Origin: CAZQHK01 sp964593455 | GTDB taxonomy: Bacteria; Muiribacteriota; CAYSPT01 | Reading direction: 5' to 3' | DNA length: 38,197 nucleotides | Assembly: GCA_964593455.1 (NCBI GenBank) | Contig: CAZQHK010000041.1 | Location: forward strand, 1 to 38,197 | Part shown: in pieces, positions 1 to 8,529 of the stretch | Numbering within the stretch: the stretch's first letter is position 1 | Layout: each line of letters starts with the position of its first letter | Program-made: the position numbers and the translations under genes | Notes under the pieces: generated by a model | Database searches by the model: none | The model's input: the letters and a program-made list of their open reading frames with translations, nothing else | What the model was told of the DNA's origin: nothing

Positions 1-117
1 TTCCCATTATCTTCACCACTAGAAATAGAACGTTGTGGCCACGAGAGCCATCTAAAACGTGCTATTCTACCCCTGTTTAATTTTCTCAACAAGAGATGCT
101 GTGGGAGCGACTCACTC

Positions 118-1113
118 TCATTTACTATTTCGGGACATCTCGGAGCGCCTGACCCGCCGTGATAACCAGATGAGATACACCAACATTGCCAACCCGACAT
201 AGATCATCCCGGCTGGATTATCCGGACGGTCAACGTTCATCTCATGCAGCGGGGTCATGCAGATAAAAAAGGTGAGCGAGCCTGAAATAAGCGCCAGTTT
301 GTGTCTATCTGTCCAGCCCAGACCGTGCCGTGTTATTTTCAGCAACCCTTTAACTACAAGAAACATCAATCCAATCATGGCCGCTATTGTTGTCAACGGA
401 TGTATTCCCGTGTGAGGCAAACCAAAACCGATGACCATAAAAGAGAGCGTCGCCAGGAAACCGGTCAAGCCAAACCAGCGGTGACGAAACTCAGCCGGTG
501 ATTTCAAGCCGGAACCGGCCTGTGGTAGCGTCAGACGCCAGGCGGTCAGGATAAGTACATGTATGATCAGAACGGTAAACTTGAAATGATTCGAAGCCGG
601 GCGATACTCGGAAATGGTGTTGAATCCGACTACACACGCTCCTCCGAAGAAAACAATGATCATCCAAAACATCTCTCGGCTTATCCAGGGCCGGCTGCGG
701 TAAGCCGGGAACATGAGTCCGGCAAGCATAATCGGGAGGGCCATACTGAAAACAGCGTGATACACGGTAATCAAGAGCGCCCAGGTCCAGTTGACACCGT
801 ACCAGCGGCCGTATGTCTCCAGGATTCCGAGATCTTGCCAGCCCGGATCGAAAAAACTTTTTGCCACCAGGCCTTCTTCGATCATCCCGAATGCAATCCC
901 CAGCACGAGCACCGTGGACCAACCGCCATGCCACCGATAGGCGGTCTCCCGTATTAAAACGGCCCCGCTGCCATAGAGGAGAACCAGAAAAACAAAAACT
1001 TCAGGTTTAAAGAATTCCACTGGTGGAGCCGAGCTTGAAAGGAGTTCACCAATCACCGGAGACAGTATCATCAGAGACAGCGCCGGCAAAATTCTACATC
1101 GTCGCTTAGACAC
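118..1113 (-). CDS. Polytopic membrane protein of unknown function
   Basis: This 331-residue protein begins at a GTG codon with a weak GAG-type ribosome site about 8 bases upstream. It is strongly hydrophobic, with roughly eight to nine predicted membrane segments spread along its whole length and a short basic C-terminus. A conserved-looking stretch around residues 65-130 contains GMIEEGL, KSFFDP and YGRWYGVNWTWA, followed by a YH pair in the next membrane helix. The EE and H residues inside membrane segments might suggest a membrane enzyme, but I do not recognise the family, and the pattern is not a clear CPBP protease signature. It lies 64 bp downstream of recJ on the same strand and could be the last gene of that operon. 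The first 117 bases of the window downstream of it show no gene that I can support. Confidence 0.75.
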   Translation of the reverse strand: MSKRRCRILPALSLMILSPVIGELLSSSAPPVEFFKPEVFVFLVLLYGSGAVLIRETAYRWHGGWSTVLVLGIAFGMIEEGLVAKSFFDPGWQDLGILETYGRWYGVNWTWALLITVYHAVFSMALPIMLAGLMFPAYRSRPWISREMFWMIIVFFGGACVVGFNTISEYRPASNHFKFTVLIIHVLILTAWRLTLPQAGSGLKSPAEFRHRWFGLTGFLATLSFMVIGFGLPHTGIHPLTTIAAMIGLMFLVVKGLLKITRHGLGWTDRHKLALISGSLTFFICMTPLHEMNVDRPDNPAGMIYVGLAMLVYLIWLSRRVRRSEMSRNSK

Positions 1114-1177
1114 GGCATTACTCTTTCTATAACAGTTAGGTTCTATGAACAGTGAGTGTAGAAAGCTGGATGACAGA

Positions 1178-3427
1178 TTATATCCCGGGAACTTGCAGAT
1201 CTTCCATCATCAGCTGGACTTTTCGACGTTTTTTCCAGACATTGATTCCCACTATGGCCACAAAATCCACTGCCGTGGCGTTTGGTATGATCAATTCACT
1301 AAACGCCCCCATTCCCCATCCGACGGCATCGATGGTTTTACCGTTTTGCCTGAACACCAACTTCAAATGTTCTTTCCCGGCTCCCATGGTCCACACTTTG
1401 GAGGGTTTTACTCCGGTAAAGCGAAACACCGGTTCCGGATTATCAGCCCCGTAAGGCTCCAGGTGCCGGATATCATCAAGAAGTGTCTCGTTGGCCATTT
1501 TGATATCAAGTACCATCTCGTAGTCAATGGTTTGCACCAGGTCTTCGGGCCGCAGCGTTTCCCGGGCCACTTCCCGTAATCTCGATCGTAGTTCCTCCAC
1601 GTGCTCACCGAGTAATGTCAGACCGGCCGCGCCCCGGTGCCCGCCAAACCGCGTTAGAAGATCGGAGCAGCGGGCTAACGCTGAATAGATGTCGTACGTG
1701 CCTACCGTTCGGGCTGAACCGGTTGCCTCTTCTCCTTCGACTATCAAGGCCACTACCGGACGGGCTACCTTTTCAGCCAGGCGGTTTGCTACTACTCCGG
1801 TGACCCCATGAGGAAGGTCCCGGCCCACTACCAACACAATCCCATCTTTCTCGGGATCAGCCTGCTTAGTCATTTCTTCCTCGAATAGTTCGTAATTTGT
1901 TTTGAGACGGGATTTTCTCAATGTATTGAGATCATCGAGTGCTCCCCCCAATTGCCGGGCTCCCTCCGGATCAGCCGACATGAGAAGTTCAATTCCAATA
2001 TTTACCTCTCCCATCCGGCCGCATGAATTGAGAAGCGGGCCCAGGCCCCAGCCGATATCCCGGCCGGTAACAATATCGGGATCTTGAAGCCGAGCTTTCT
2101 CCAGGAGCGCTTTGAGACCTGGTCTACGGGTCTTCTCCAAGACCCTGAGCCCCCACCTGGCCAGCACACGGTTTTCGCCCATCAGCGGCACCATGTCCGC
2201 CACTGTACCCAGAGCCACCAGGTCCAGATTAGCTATCAGAAAACCTTTCCAGGCCCGGTTGCTGACCCGATAGAGCACCTCGTAGAGCCGGACACAGCGT
2301 TGGGCGTCGCCCAGTGCCCGGTGACCGTCGGAGTAGTCGATACCATACCGGTGGCACAGGTCACCCATCCGGTTGGAATCTGCTTTGCCGTGTTTCCGTG
2401 CTATCTTCAGGGTATCGTAGAGCTTATAGTTCACCGGCGGCAGTTTCATTTGCTTGAGACGGGAGTTCAGGAACTTGTAATCAAACGAGGTGTTGTGGGC
2501 CAGGAAGGCTGAATCACCCATAAATTCAAGAAAGGATGGTATCGCTTCGGATGGAAGTGGCGCGTTTTCCACCATCTCGTTGGTAATGCCGGTGAGCTCT
2601 ATAGCGTCGTCCGGAATAGTACGCCGTGGCTTGACCAGTGTGCTAAAAGTTTCCAGGGGAACCATGTTTCTAAGTTTCACCGCGCCGATTTCCGTGAAAT
2701 CGTCCTTCTTCAGCACAGGGTGGAAACCCGTGGTTTCAAAATCAACGGCCACGATATCTTCCTTGTAAGGAAAAGACTGGTCGTAAGAAAGGAAGAGTCC
2801 CTGGCACAGTTTGAGCGTAACGCCAACTCCCGCCAGGTCTCTGAAAGGGTACCGCTCTCCTTCACACTTTGGATTGATAATGCCGGTGGCCGCCGGTAGG
2901 GTTTCACCCGGCTCATGGTGATCGGTTACGATCACGTCGATCCCCAACCGGGACGCCAGTTCAACTTCTTCAACGCTGCTGATCCCACAGTCCACCGTGA
3001 TAATCAGGGTAACACCATCAGAAGCAGCCCGCTCGACAGCCTGGGTGTTCATACCGTAACCTTCACCTTGGGCGGGAATATACCAGGTGACTCGGCTGGC
3101 GCCGAACCGTTGCAGGCTTTGCATAATTAGTACTGTTGAAGTCAAGCCGTCCACATCCCGGTCACCGTAGACCTGGATTAACTCGTTGGCGGAAATGGCC
3201 AACCGTATCCGTTCCACCACTTTTTCCATTTCCAGAAACAGAAACGGATTGTGCAGGTTCCTTAGCTTGGCCTGGAGAAAATCGGACGCCTCATCGGCCA
3301 CCTGAAATCCCCTGTTAGCCAGCATCCTGGCCAGTATTTTAGATACTTTCAGCGTCTGCGCAAGCTCTTCTACCATGGGTTCATCGGAAAGACGCTGCTG
3401 CCATCTGGTTTCAGGATGAGATGTCAT
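1178..3427 (-). CDS. recJ: RecJ-type single-strand DNA exonuclease with an inserted DEDDh (DnaQ-like) exonuclease domain
   Basis: The 749-residue protein carries the RecJ core: motif I GDRDVDG (88-94; the usual form is DYDxDG), DCGIS (146-150), TDHHEPGE (168-175), GTVADMVPL (407-415) and the DHHA1 motif GGHRGAAG (595-602), then a C-terminal OB-like region. RecJ degrades single-stranded DNA 5'-3' in recombination and mismatch repair. Between LAGVGVTLKL and LDLVALGTVAD, where RecJ normally has only a short linker, about 165 residues (roughly 224-390) are inserted. They form a complete DEDDh 3'-5' exonuclease: D229-x-E231 in VDFETTG, D316 in HNTSFDYKFL, and H369 with D374 in GHRALGDAQ. Its ATG overlaps the stop of the upstream receiver gene as TGATG, indicating translational coupling. 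RecJ identity is secure. That both nuclease centres are active is inferred from intact motifs. Confidence 0.92.
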   Translation of the reverse strand: MTSHPETRWQQRLSDEPMVEELAQTLKVSKILARMLANRGFQVADEASDFLQAKLRNLHNPFLFLEMEKVVERIRLAISANELIQVYGDRDVDGLTSTVLIMQSLQRFGASRVTWYIPAQGEGYGMNTQAVERAASDGVTLIITVDCGISSVEEVELASRLGIDVIVTDHHEPGETLPAATGIINPKCEGERYPFRDLAGVGVTLKLCQGLFLSYDQSFPYKEDIVAVDFETTGFHPVLKKDDFTEIGAVKLRNMVPLETFSTLVKPRRTIPDDAIELTGITNEMVENAPLPSEAIPSFLEFMGDSAFLAHNTSFDYKFLNSRLKQMKLPPVNYKLYDTLKIARKHGKADSNRMGDLCHRYGIDYSDGHRALGDAQRCVRLYEVLYRVSNRAWKGFLIANLDLVALGTVADMVPLMGENRVLARWGLRVLEKTRRPGLKALLEKARLQDPDIVTGRDIGWGLGPLLNSCGRMGEVNIGIELLMSADPEGARQLGGALDDLNTLRKSRLKTNYELFEEEMTKQADPEKDGIVLVVGRDLPHGVTGVVANRLAEKVARPVVALIVEGEEATGSARTVGTYDIYSALARCSDLLTRFGGHRGAAGLTLLGEHVEELRSRLREVARETLRPEDLVQTIDYEMVLDIKMANETLLDDIRHLEPYGADNPEPVFRFTGVKPSKVWTMGAGKEHLKLVFRQNGKTIDAVGWGMGAFSELIIPNATAVDFVAIVGINVWKKRRKVQLMMEDLQVPGI

Positions 3428-3807
3428 CAGGAGCTCCCCTCTTTTTCTTCAAGGATCCTTTTGACACGCTCCACCAGGTCAAAAGGATCAAACGGTTTTG
3501 TTATGAATGCGTCCGCACCACATCTGATCCCTTTTTCAAGATCCTCTTTCCAGGCTTTGGCAGTCAAGATGATAACCGGAAGTCTCTTTGTTTCCACATT
3601 CTCACGAAGCGTCTCTATAAGACGATACCCGCTCATTTTGGGCATCATAAGATCGGCCAGCACCAGATCAGGTTTCTCTTTAAAGATCAATTCCAGGGCC
3701 TGGACCCCGTCTTCAGCTACCAATACCTCAAATCCGCTGGTTTCAAGAACCTTTTTAACAATCATGATAATCGTCTGCTCGTCATCGGCGATCAGAATTT
3801 TCTTCAC
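3427..3807 (-). CDS. Stand-alone CheY-like response regulator receiver
   Basis: This 126-residue protein is a receiver domain with no output domain. The acidic pair DD lies at 8-9, the phospho-acceptor is Asp52 in VLADLMMP, the switch Thr82 is in VIILTAKA, and Lys104 is in FITKPF. All residues needed for phosphorylation are therefore present. It starts with GTG and overlaps the stop codon of the upstream sensor kinase/activator by 4 bases (GTGA), and its own stop overlaps recJ. It is therefore very likely co-translated with the hybrid kinase and may receive phosphate from it. Single-domain receivers usually act through protein contact rather than DNA binding; the partner here is unknown. Confidence 0.9.
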   Translation of the reverse strand: MKKILIADDEQTIIMIVKKVLETSGFEVLVAEDGVQALELIFKEKPDLVLADLMMPKMSGYRLIETLRENVETKRLPVIILTAKAWKEDLEKGIRCGADAFITKPFDPFDLVERVKRILEEKEGSS

Positions 3808-6800
3808 GTGTCACTCTCATCTCTAAACGAGTCGATATTTATCTTCAGATTCTTCAATTTTGTATACATGTTTTTTTCGTGTATCCCCGCCGCCCTGGCC
3901 GCCTTTGACACCACGCCTTTATGTTCGTGCAGGAGACGAACGAAATACATCCTGTCGAAGGCTTCGACTATGGTCTTTTTTGCCTCCTTGTAGCTCATTT
4001 TACCAACCAGCGACCCGGCTTTACTGCTTAAAGCTTTCTCCTTGAAATCCATGGGCAGAGTTTCCATCGTCAGCATGTTGCCGTCCATCATAACAATGGC
4101 CCGCTTGATTGTGTTTTCGAGTTCCCGGACATTGCCCGGCCAGTTATACTGATCAAACAAATTGAGAACCTCGCTGGTGATAACAACCGGTGGCCGTCCC
4201 AGGGTCGTTGATTCCTTCTCGGCAAAGTTTTTAGCCAACAATTGGATATCACTCGTCCGTTCACGAAGCGGAGGCAGGGTGATCGACAAAACATGGATAC
4301 GATAAAACAAGTCTTCCCGAAAGGTTTTCTCTTTCACACATTGCTTGAGATCACGATTGGTGGCGGTTACAATCCTGACATTAATGCTTTTTTTCTTTGT
4401 GCCGCCAACCCGGCGGACCTTCTGCTCTTCCAGTACTCTAAGCAGTTTTGCCTGGAGCTCAAACGGCATCTCGGCAATTTCATCCAGAAAAAGAGTTCCT
4501 CCATTGGAAGCTTCAAAAAGACCTTTCCGGGCAGTGGCGGCACCGGTGAACGCTCCCTTTTCGTATCCGAACAGCTCACTCTCCAGCAAGTCTTTCGGTA
4601 TGGCAGCGCAATTAACGGTCATGAATGGGCTTCCGGCACGCGGGCTGGCACGGTGCACAGCCCGGGCAACCAACTCCTTACCGGTCCCGCTCTCACCTTG
4701 TATAAGCACGATGTCCTGGCTGGAAGCGGTGCGCCGGATCATCTCGTACACCTGTTCCATGGCCGGTGATTCTCCCACGATATTATCGAAGTTGTACTTT
4801 ACATCAAGCTCCCACTTGAGAGCTTCGTTCTCCCTGAGCAACCGGCTCGTGAGGATGGCGTTTCGTACCAGTCCTTTGAGTTCCTCCGGTTCGAACGGTT
4901 TAACGATGTAGTCAAAAGCACCTTCTTTCATGGCAGTGGTGGCAGTCTGAACAGAGCCATGGCCGGTCATGATGATGATAGGGACAGAGGGACGAATTCG
5001 TTTCATCTCCCGCAACAGATCGATGCCGTCCATTCCTTCCATCCGGAGATCGGACAGAACGACACCGAACTCATTTTCTTTGAATAATTTGAGGGCTTCC
5101 ACGGGATCTTTGACGGCCACGACCTCGTAGCCTTCTTCCTGAAAATACCGTTCTACGACCGAAAGTATGTTTACTTCATCGTCAATGACCAACAGGCGCC
5201 CGGGGTTTTCCGAGGCCACCTCTTTCAAGACTCCCGCTTTTGAATGTCCTGAGTCGACCGTTACCGGTGACACGATAACGCGCACCCTTCGGGGCAGGAT
5301 AACAGAAAAAGAACTTCCCGAGCCTATTTCACTCTTAACTTCAATGTGTCCCCCATGCAATTCCACGAGTTGTTTGGTGATAGATAGCCCTAACCCACTC
5401 CCCGACGCACGCCGGGTATGGGTTCCGTCATATTGGGTAAACTTGTTAAAAAGATCGGGGATTTTATCTTCCGGAAGACCGCACCCGGTATCCCGTACCG
5501 TAATCCTGACCTCCTGCATGGTGTGAGACAATATCAGATTCACTTCACCCTTCTCGGTAAACTTAATAGAGTTATCAACCAGGTTAGTCAGAATCTGTTT
5601 TAGTTTGTCACGGTCGGCAATGATCTCCAGTTGTTCGTCCGGCGATGAAAATGAAAGCCCGAGCTTTTTTTTCTCAGACAACGGCCGGAGCGACTCCACC
5701 ACCTGATTCACCGTCTCCGTGAGGTTCAGCAGACGGAACTGCAACTGCAGCCGTTTTGATTCAATCTGGGAGAGGTCCAGCAGATCGTTGATGAGCCTGA
5801 TCAAGCGGTCACACTCACCCCGGGTTACCGTCAAGAACTTATCCTGCTCGTCTGTTGTATCTCCCAGAACTCCACCGGCTAAAAGCTCCAGGGTTCCCTT
5901 GATCGAGGTAAGCGGTGTCCTGAGCTCGTGTGAAACCGCGGATAAAAACTCTGATTTCAGACGGTCGAGTTCACGCTCCCTGGTGACATCCCGCAGGACG
6001 ATCACACATCCGTGAACCTCGTCTACCTCCCCCTTGAGAGCTCCTACGGACACCTTCAGGTGAGTCGTCACCGTCCGGTACCCTACCGTCTCCATGATGG
6101 TGACATCTTCCGCCAAAATATCCTTTCCCTGTTCCTGCACTTTTTCCACCAGGCGACTCAATTCCTGGTGTCTGAAAGCGGATCCCACGGTGCGGCCTTC
6201 CACCTCGGAACGTTTGACCCGGAAGATTTTCTCCGCCGCCGCGTTTATGTAATTAATGAGGCCGTCGGGGCCAACCACTACCAAGCATTCGGTAATGCTC
6301 CTGATAATAGATTCGGCTTTGTCCCGCTCTTCCTCGATCAGACCTGCCGCTTCCTCCAGTTTGGTGTTTGCCTCCGAGAGCTCGATATTGTGTTCCATCG
6401 TTCTCTCCGCCACCGCCACCTTGGCCTGTTGCTCGAAATCTTTTTGCCGCTGACGTATCATCTGGCTGAAGATGTAATATCCAACAAACAAAGCCACCAA
6501 CAGGATGGCTGCCGCAATAGTGGTGGCGGCGTTCTGAATAATCCTGATTTCGCCGGTAAAATCATTCCATGGCGCCATAATCACCACCAGCCAGTTCAGC
6601 CGTTTCAACTCGGCCACCGCCGCCCGGTATTTGTTATTGTTGATTTCAAGCCAGTGCCAATCGCCTTTGATCCAGAGCATCTCCCTGACCCATGGGAACC
6701 TTCGGAAATCCTGTCCGATAAATTCAACATCAGGGTGATAAACAACTCTGCCCGTTTTATCCAGGATCATGGCCAAACCATTTGAACTGACCTTGAGTTC

Positions 6801-7460
6801 TTCCAGGCTCCGGCAAAACTGGTGTGTGCGGCTGATGGTCAAAATAGATCCGGCTGCTCCGCCGGATGACTTGTCCGGAACACTAATAGCACGCAGGACC
6901 TCGGGAATGAACAACATCGAACCGTGAATAGGGTTAACTGTCTTGACAAATCTCAGATCAAAAGGAGAAAGGGTACCGGGACTGGCCATGATTTCTTCGA
7001 ACCCGGGGAGAGCATCAACAGTCCGGTAATCGCGAATTGGACGTCCATTGAGAATTTTAACCTGTTCCCGGCCCTGCTCATCGATATATCCGATGTAGTG
7101 ATTATTGCGGGAAAGAAGCAGGAAATTCTGTTCGATTTCCTGCAGGCGCATCCCGATGCGACCGAAATTGGCCGGAGAAGCGAGCAGTTTCAAGTCTTCT
7201 TCCGCCTGGGAGAAAAAGCCGGCTATTTCTTTGGTGTTTTCGGTAGCCAGTGTCATCAGGGTCGTGTCGACTTTGATGTTCAGGTTTTTCATCATCTGCC
7301 GATTGGCCACGGTATAAGAGAGAGCGGAAAAAGCAAGAATACCGAGCAGGCTGATCAAAATGGCGATCTTGAGAGAGAAAGGATACTTGGTGAGAACCGG
7401 CTTTTTCAGTACGGTTTCACCGCTGATTTCACTCTTTGCAATCACATCATTCTCTTTCAT
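3804..7460 (-). CDS. Membrane sensor histidine kinase fused to a complete NtrC-type sigma-54 activator
   Basis: About 1218 residues from the ATG at 7460; a TTG at 7508 would add 16 residues but is poorly placed. Positions below count from that TTG. The order is TM1 (~44-68), a periplasmic Cache-like sensor (~70-320), TM2 (~325-350), coiled coil, PAS (~400-510), HisKA with H527 in SHELRTP, HATPase with N-box DNSIKF and G-boxes DTGCGLP and GSGLGLS, a receiver with D820, an AAA+ domain with Walker A GESGTGKE (938-945), the sigma-54 contact GAFTGA (985-990) and Walker B GTLFLDE, and a C-terminal Fis-type helix-turn-helix (~1192-1222). Sensor, kinase, receiver and enhancer-binding output are therefore in one membrane-anchored chain; these are normally two proteins (NtrB/NtrC style). 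The target promoter is unknown; one good sigma-54 promoter lies at 33355 in this window. Confidence 0.93.
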   Translation of the reverse strand: MKENDVIAKSEISGETVLKKPVLTKYPFSLKIAILISLLGILAFSALSYTVANRQMMKNLNIKVDTTLMTLATENTKEIAGFFSQAEEDLKLLASPANFGRIGMRLQEIEQNFLLLSRNNHYIGYIDEQGREQVKILNGRPIRDYRTVDALPGFEEIMASPGTLSPFDLRFVKTVNPIHGSMLFIPEVLRAISVPDKSSGGAAGSILTISRTHQFCRSLEELKVSSNGLAMILDKTGRVVYHPDVEFIGQDFRRFPWVREMLWIKGDWHWLEINNNKYRAAVAELKRLNWLVVIMAPWNDFTGEIRIIQNAATTIAAAILLVALFVGYYIFSQMIRQRQKDFEQQAKVAVAERTMEHNIELSEANTKLEEAAGLIEEERDKAESIIRSITECLVVVGPDGLINYINAAAEKIFRVKRSEVEGRTVGSAFRHQELSRLVEKVQEQGKDILAEDVTIMETVGYRTVTTHLKVSVGALKGEVDEVHGCVIVLRDVTRERELDRLKSEFLSAVSHELRTPLTSIKGTLELLAGGVLGDTTDEQDKFLTVTRGECDRLIRLINDLLDLSQIESKRLQLQFRLLNLTETVNQVVESLRPLSEKKKLGLSFSSPDEQLEIIADRDKLKQILTNLVDNSIKFTEKGEVNLILSHTMQEVRITVRDTGCGLPEDKIPDLFNKFTQYDGTHTRRASGSGLGLSITKQLVELHGGHIEVKSEIGSGSSFSVILPRRVRVIVSPVTVDSGHSKAGVLKEVASENPGRLLVIDDEVNILSVVERYFQEEGYEVVAVKDPVEALKLFKENEFGVVLSDLRMEGMDGIDLLREMKRIRPSVPIIIMTGHGSVQTATTAMKEGAFDYIVKPFEPEELKGLVRNAILTSRLLRENEALKWELDVKYNFDNIVGESPAMEQVYEMIRRTASSQDIVLIQGESGTGKELVARAVHRASPRAGSPFMTVNCAAIPKDLLESELFGYEKGAFTGAATARKGLFEASNGGTLFLDEIAEMPFELQAKLLRVLEEQKVRRVGGTKKKSINVRIVTATNRDLKQCVKEKTFREDLFYRIHVLSITLPPLRERTSDIQLLAKNFAEKESTTLGRPPVVITSEVLNLFDQYNWPGNVRELENTIKRAIVMMDGNMLTMETLPMDFKEKALSSKAGSLVGKMSYKEAKKTIVEAFDRMYFVRLLHEHKGVVSKAARAAGIHEKNMYTKLKNLKINIDSFRDESDT

Positions 7461-7494
7461 ATGGTTATTCCAGACTATTTTACCGGCTAAGTTT

Positions 7495-8529
7495 CTATTC
7501 CTGATCAAGCTCCCGACCCCGGAGAAGTTTCCGGACCATATCCAACACTACCGTTTCCACGTGTTCCGGCGAATCATTCACCGTACAGCCGGCGGCACTC
7601 TTGTGCCCACCCCCGCCCAGGGTCTTGGCCACCCGGCTCACGTCCGCGTCGCCTGTCGCCCGTAACTCCACGTGAATATCTTCACCACAGGAGTTGAACG
7701 TTATGGCCACCTCAACTCCTTTTATTTCCGTCATCTGGTTGATGATACCATGGGCGTGTTCCCGGCCGGTGCCCATCTCTTCAAGCACTTCCGGCGTAAT
7801 ACGGGCAATCAATATTGTACCACCCGCTACCGCTTCAACGCGGGAAAGGATTCGTCCCATCAACCGCAGCCAGTCAAGCGGACGTCCCATATAGATGGAT
7901 TTGTTCATCTGCCAGTGGTCGACGCCACGCTCCATGAGGTCGGCCGCCGCCCGGAATGTCACCGGTCCGGCCTTCCGGAAGGAGAAATTGCCCGTGTCGG
8001 TCATCATACCCAGGAAAAGACACCGGGCAGTCTCCGGATCTATCTCACATCCGAGAGCGTGGTATAAATGATAGACCAGTTCACAGGTCGAGGAGCACGT
8101 GGAATCCACCATATTGAACCGGCCATATCCGATATTGGTCTGGTGATGATCGAGATTGAATTGGACCCGGTCTCCGAGTTCAGGCACGTTGCCAAACCCG
8201 AGCCAATCGAGACTCGAAGTATCTGCGCAAAACAGCATTCCCCATTGGTACGGACAGTCTTCTGAGACCTCTATATTGGGCCACCACGGTACTATCCGGA
8301 ACGCTTTGGGAACAGGATTACAATTAACTATCCGGCAGCATGCCCCCTCCCTTGATAGTAACCTGGACAAAGCCAGTTGTGAGCCTATGGAATCACCGTC
8401 CGGACGCTGATGAGCACAAATCAGTATCCGCTCTCCCCGCTTACAGTATTCAAACAGACTCTCGGCAAATTCCGCTAGACCGGGAATGGGTTGTGAGGTT
8501 TTATCTGTAACTCGAAATCTACTTTTCAT
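7495..8529 (-). CDS. nrnA: DHH/DHHA1 phosphoesterase, NrnA-like (oligoribonuclease / pAp phosphatase)
   Basis: This 344-residue protein has the full DHH set: HQRPDGDS near residue 41, ADTSS, LDHHQTN and GMMTDTGNF, followed by a DHHA1 domain ending in GGGGHKSAAG. This is the layout and length of NrnA, which hydrolyses short RNA or DNA oligonucleotides to mononucleotides and often also dephosphorylates 3'-phosphoadenosine 5'-phosphate. It is expected to be cytoplasmic. The start overlaps the end of the binding-protein gene by 11 bases, and the kinase start lies 34 bases downstream of its stop, so it belongs to the same operon. The presence of a second DHH nuclease (RecJ) in the same operon suggests linked nucleic-acid turnover, but the pairing with a sugar importer is unexplained. 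The exact substrate cannot be read from sequence. Confidence 0.88.
   Translation of the reverse strand: MKSRFRVTDKTSQPIPGLAEFAESLFEYCKRGERILICAHQRPDGDSIGSQLALSRLLSREGACCRIVNCNPVPKAFRIVPWWPNIEVSEDCPYQWGMLFCADTSSLDWLGFGNVPELGDRVQFNLDHHQTNIGYGRFNMVDSTCSSTCELVYHLYHALGCEIDPETARCLFLGMMTDTGNFSFRKAGPVTFRAAADLMERGVDHWQMNKSIYMGRPLDWLRLMGRILSRVEAVAGGTILIARITPEVLEEMGTGREHAHGIINQMTEIKGVEVAITFNSCGEDIHVELRATGDADVSRVAKTLGGGGHKSAAGCTVNDSPEHVETVVLDMVRKLLRGRELDQE

Noticed and set aside
118..1113. CPBP-type membrane protease for the first gene
   Set aside because: An EE pair in a helix is suggestive, but the further Arg and His motifs of that family are not clearly present.
7461..7508. TTG start adding 16 residues to the sensor kinase
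   Set aside because: It would overlap the DHH gene with a poorly spaced ribosome site. The ATG at 7460 is preferred, although its own ribosome site is weak.
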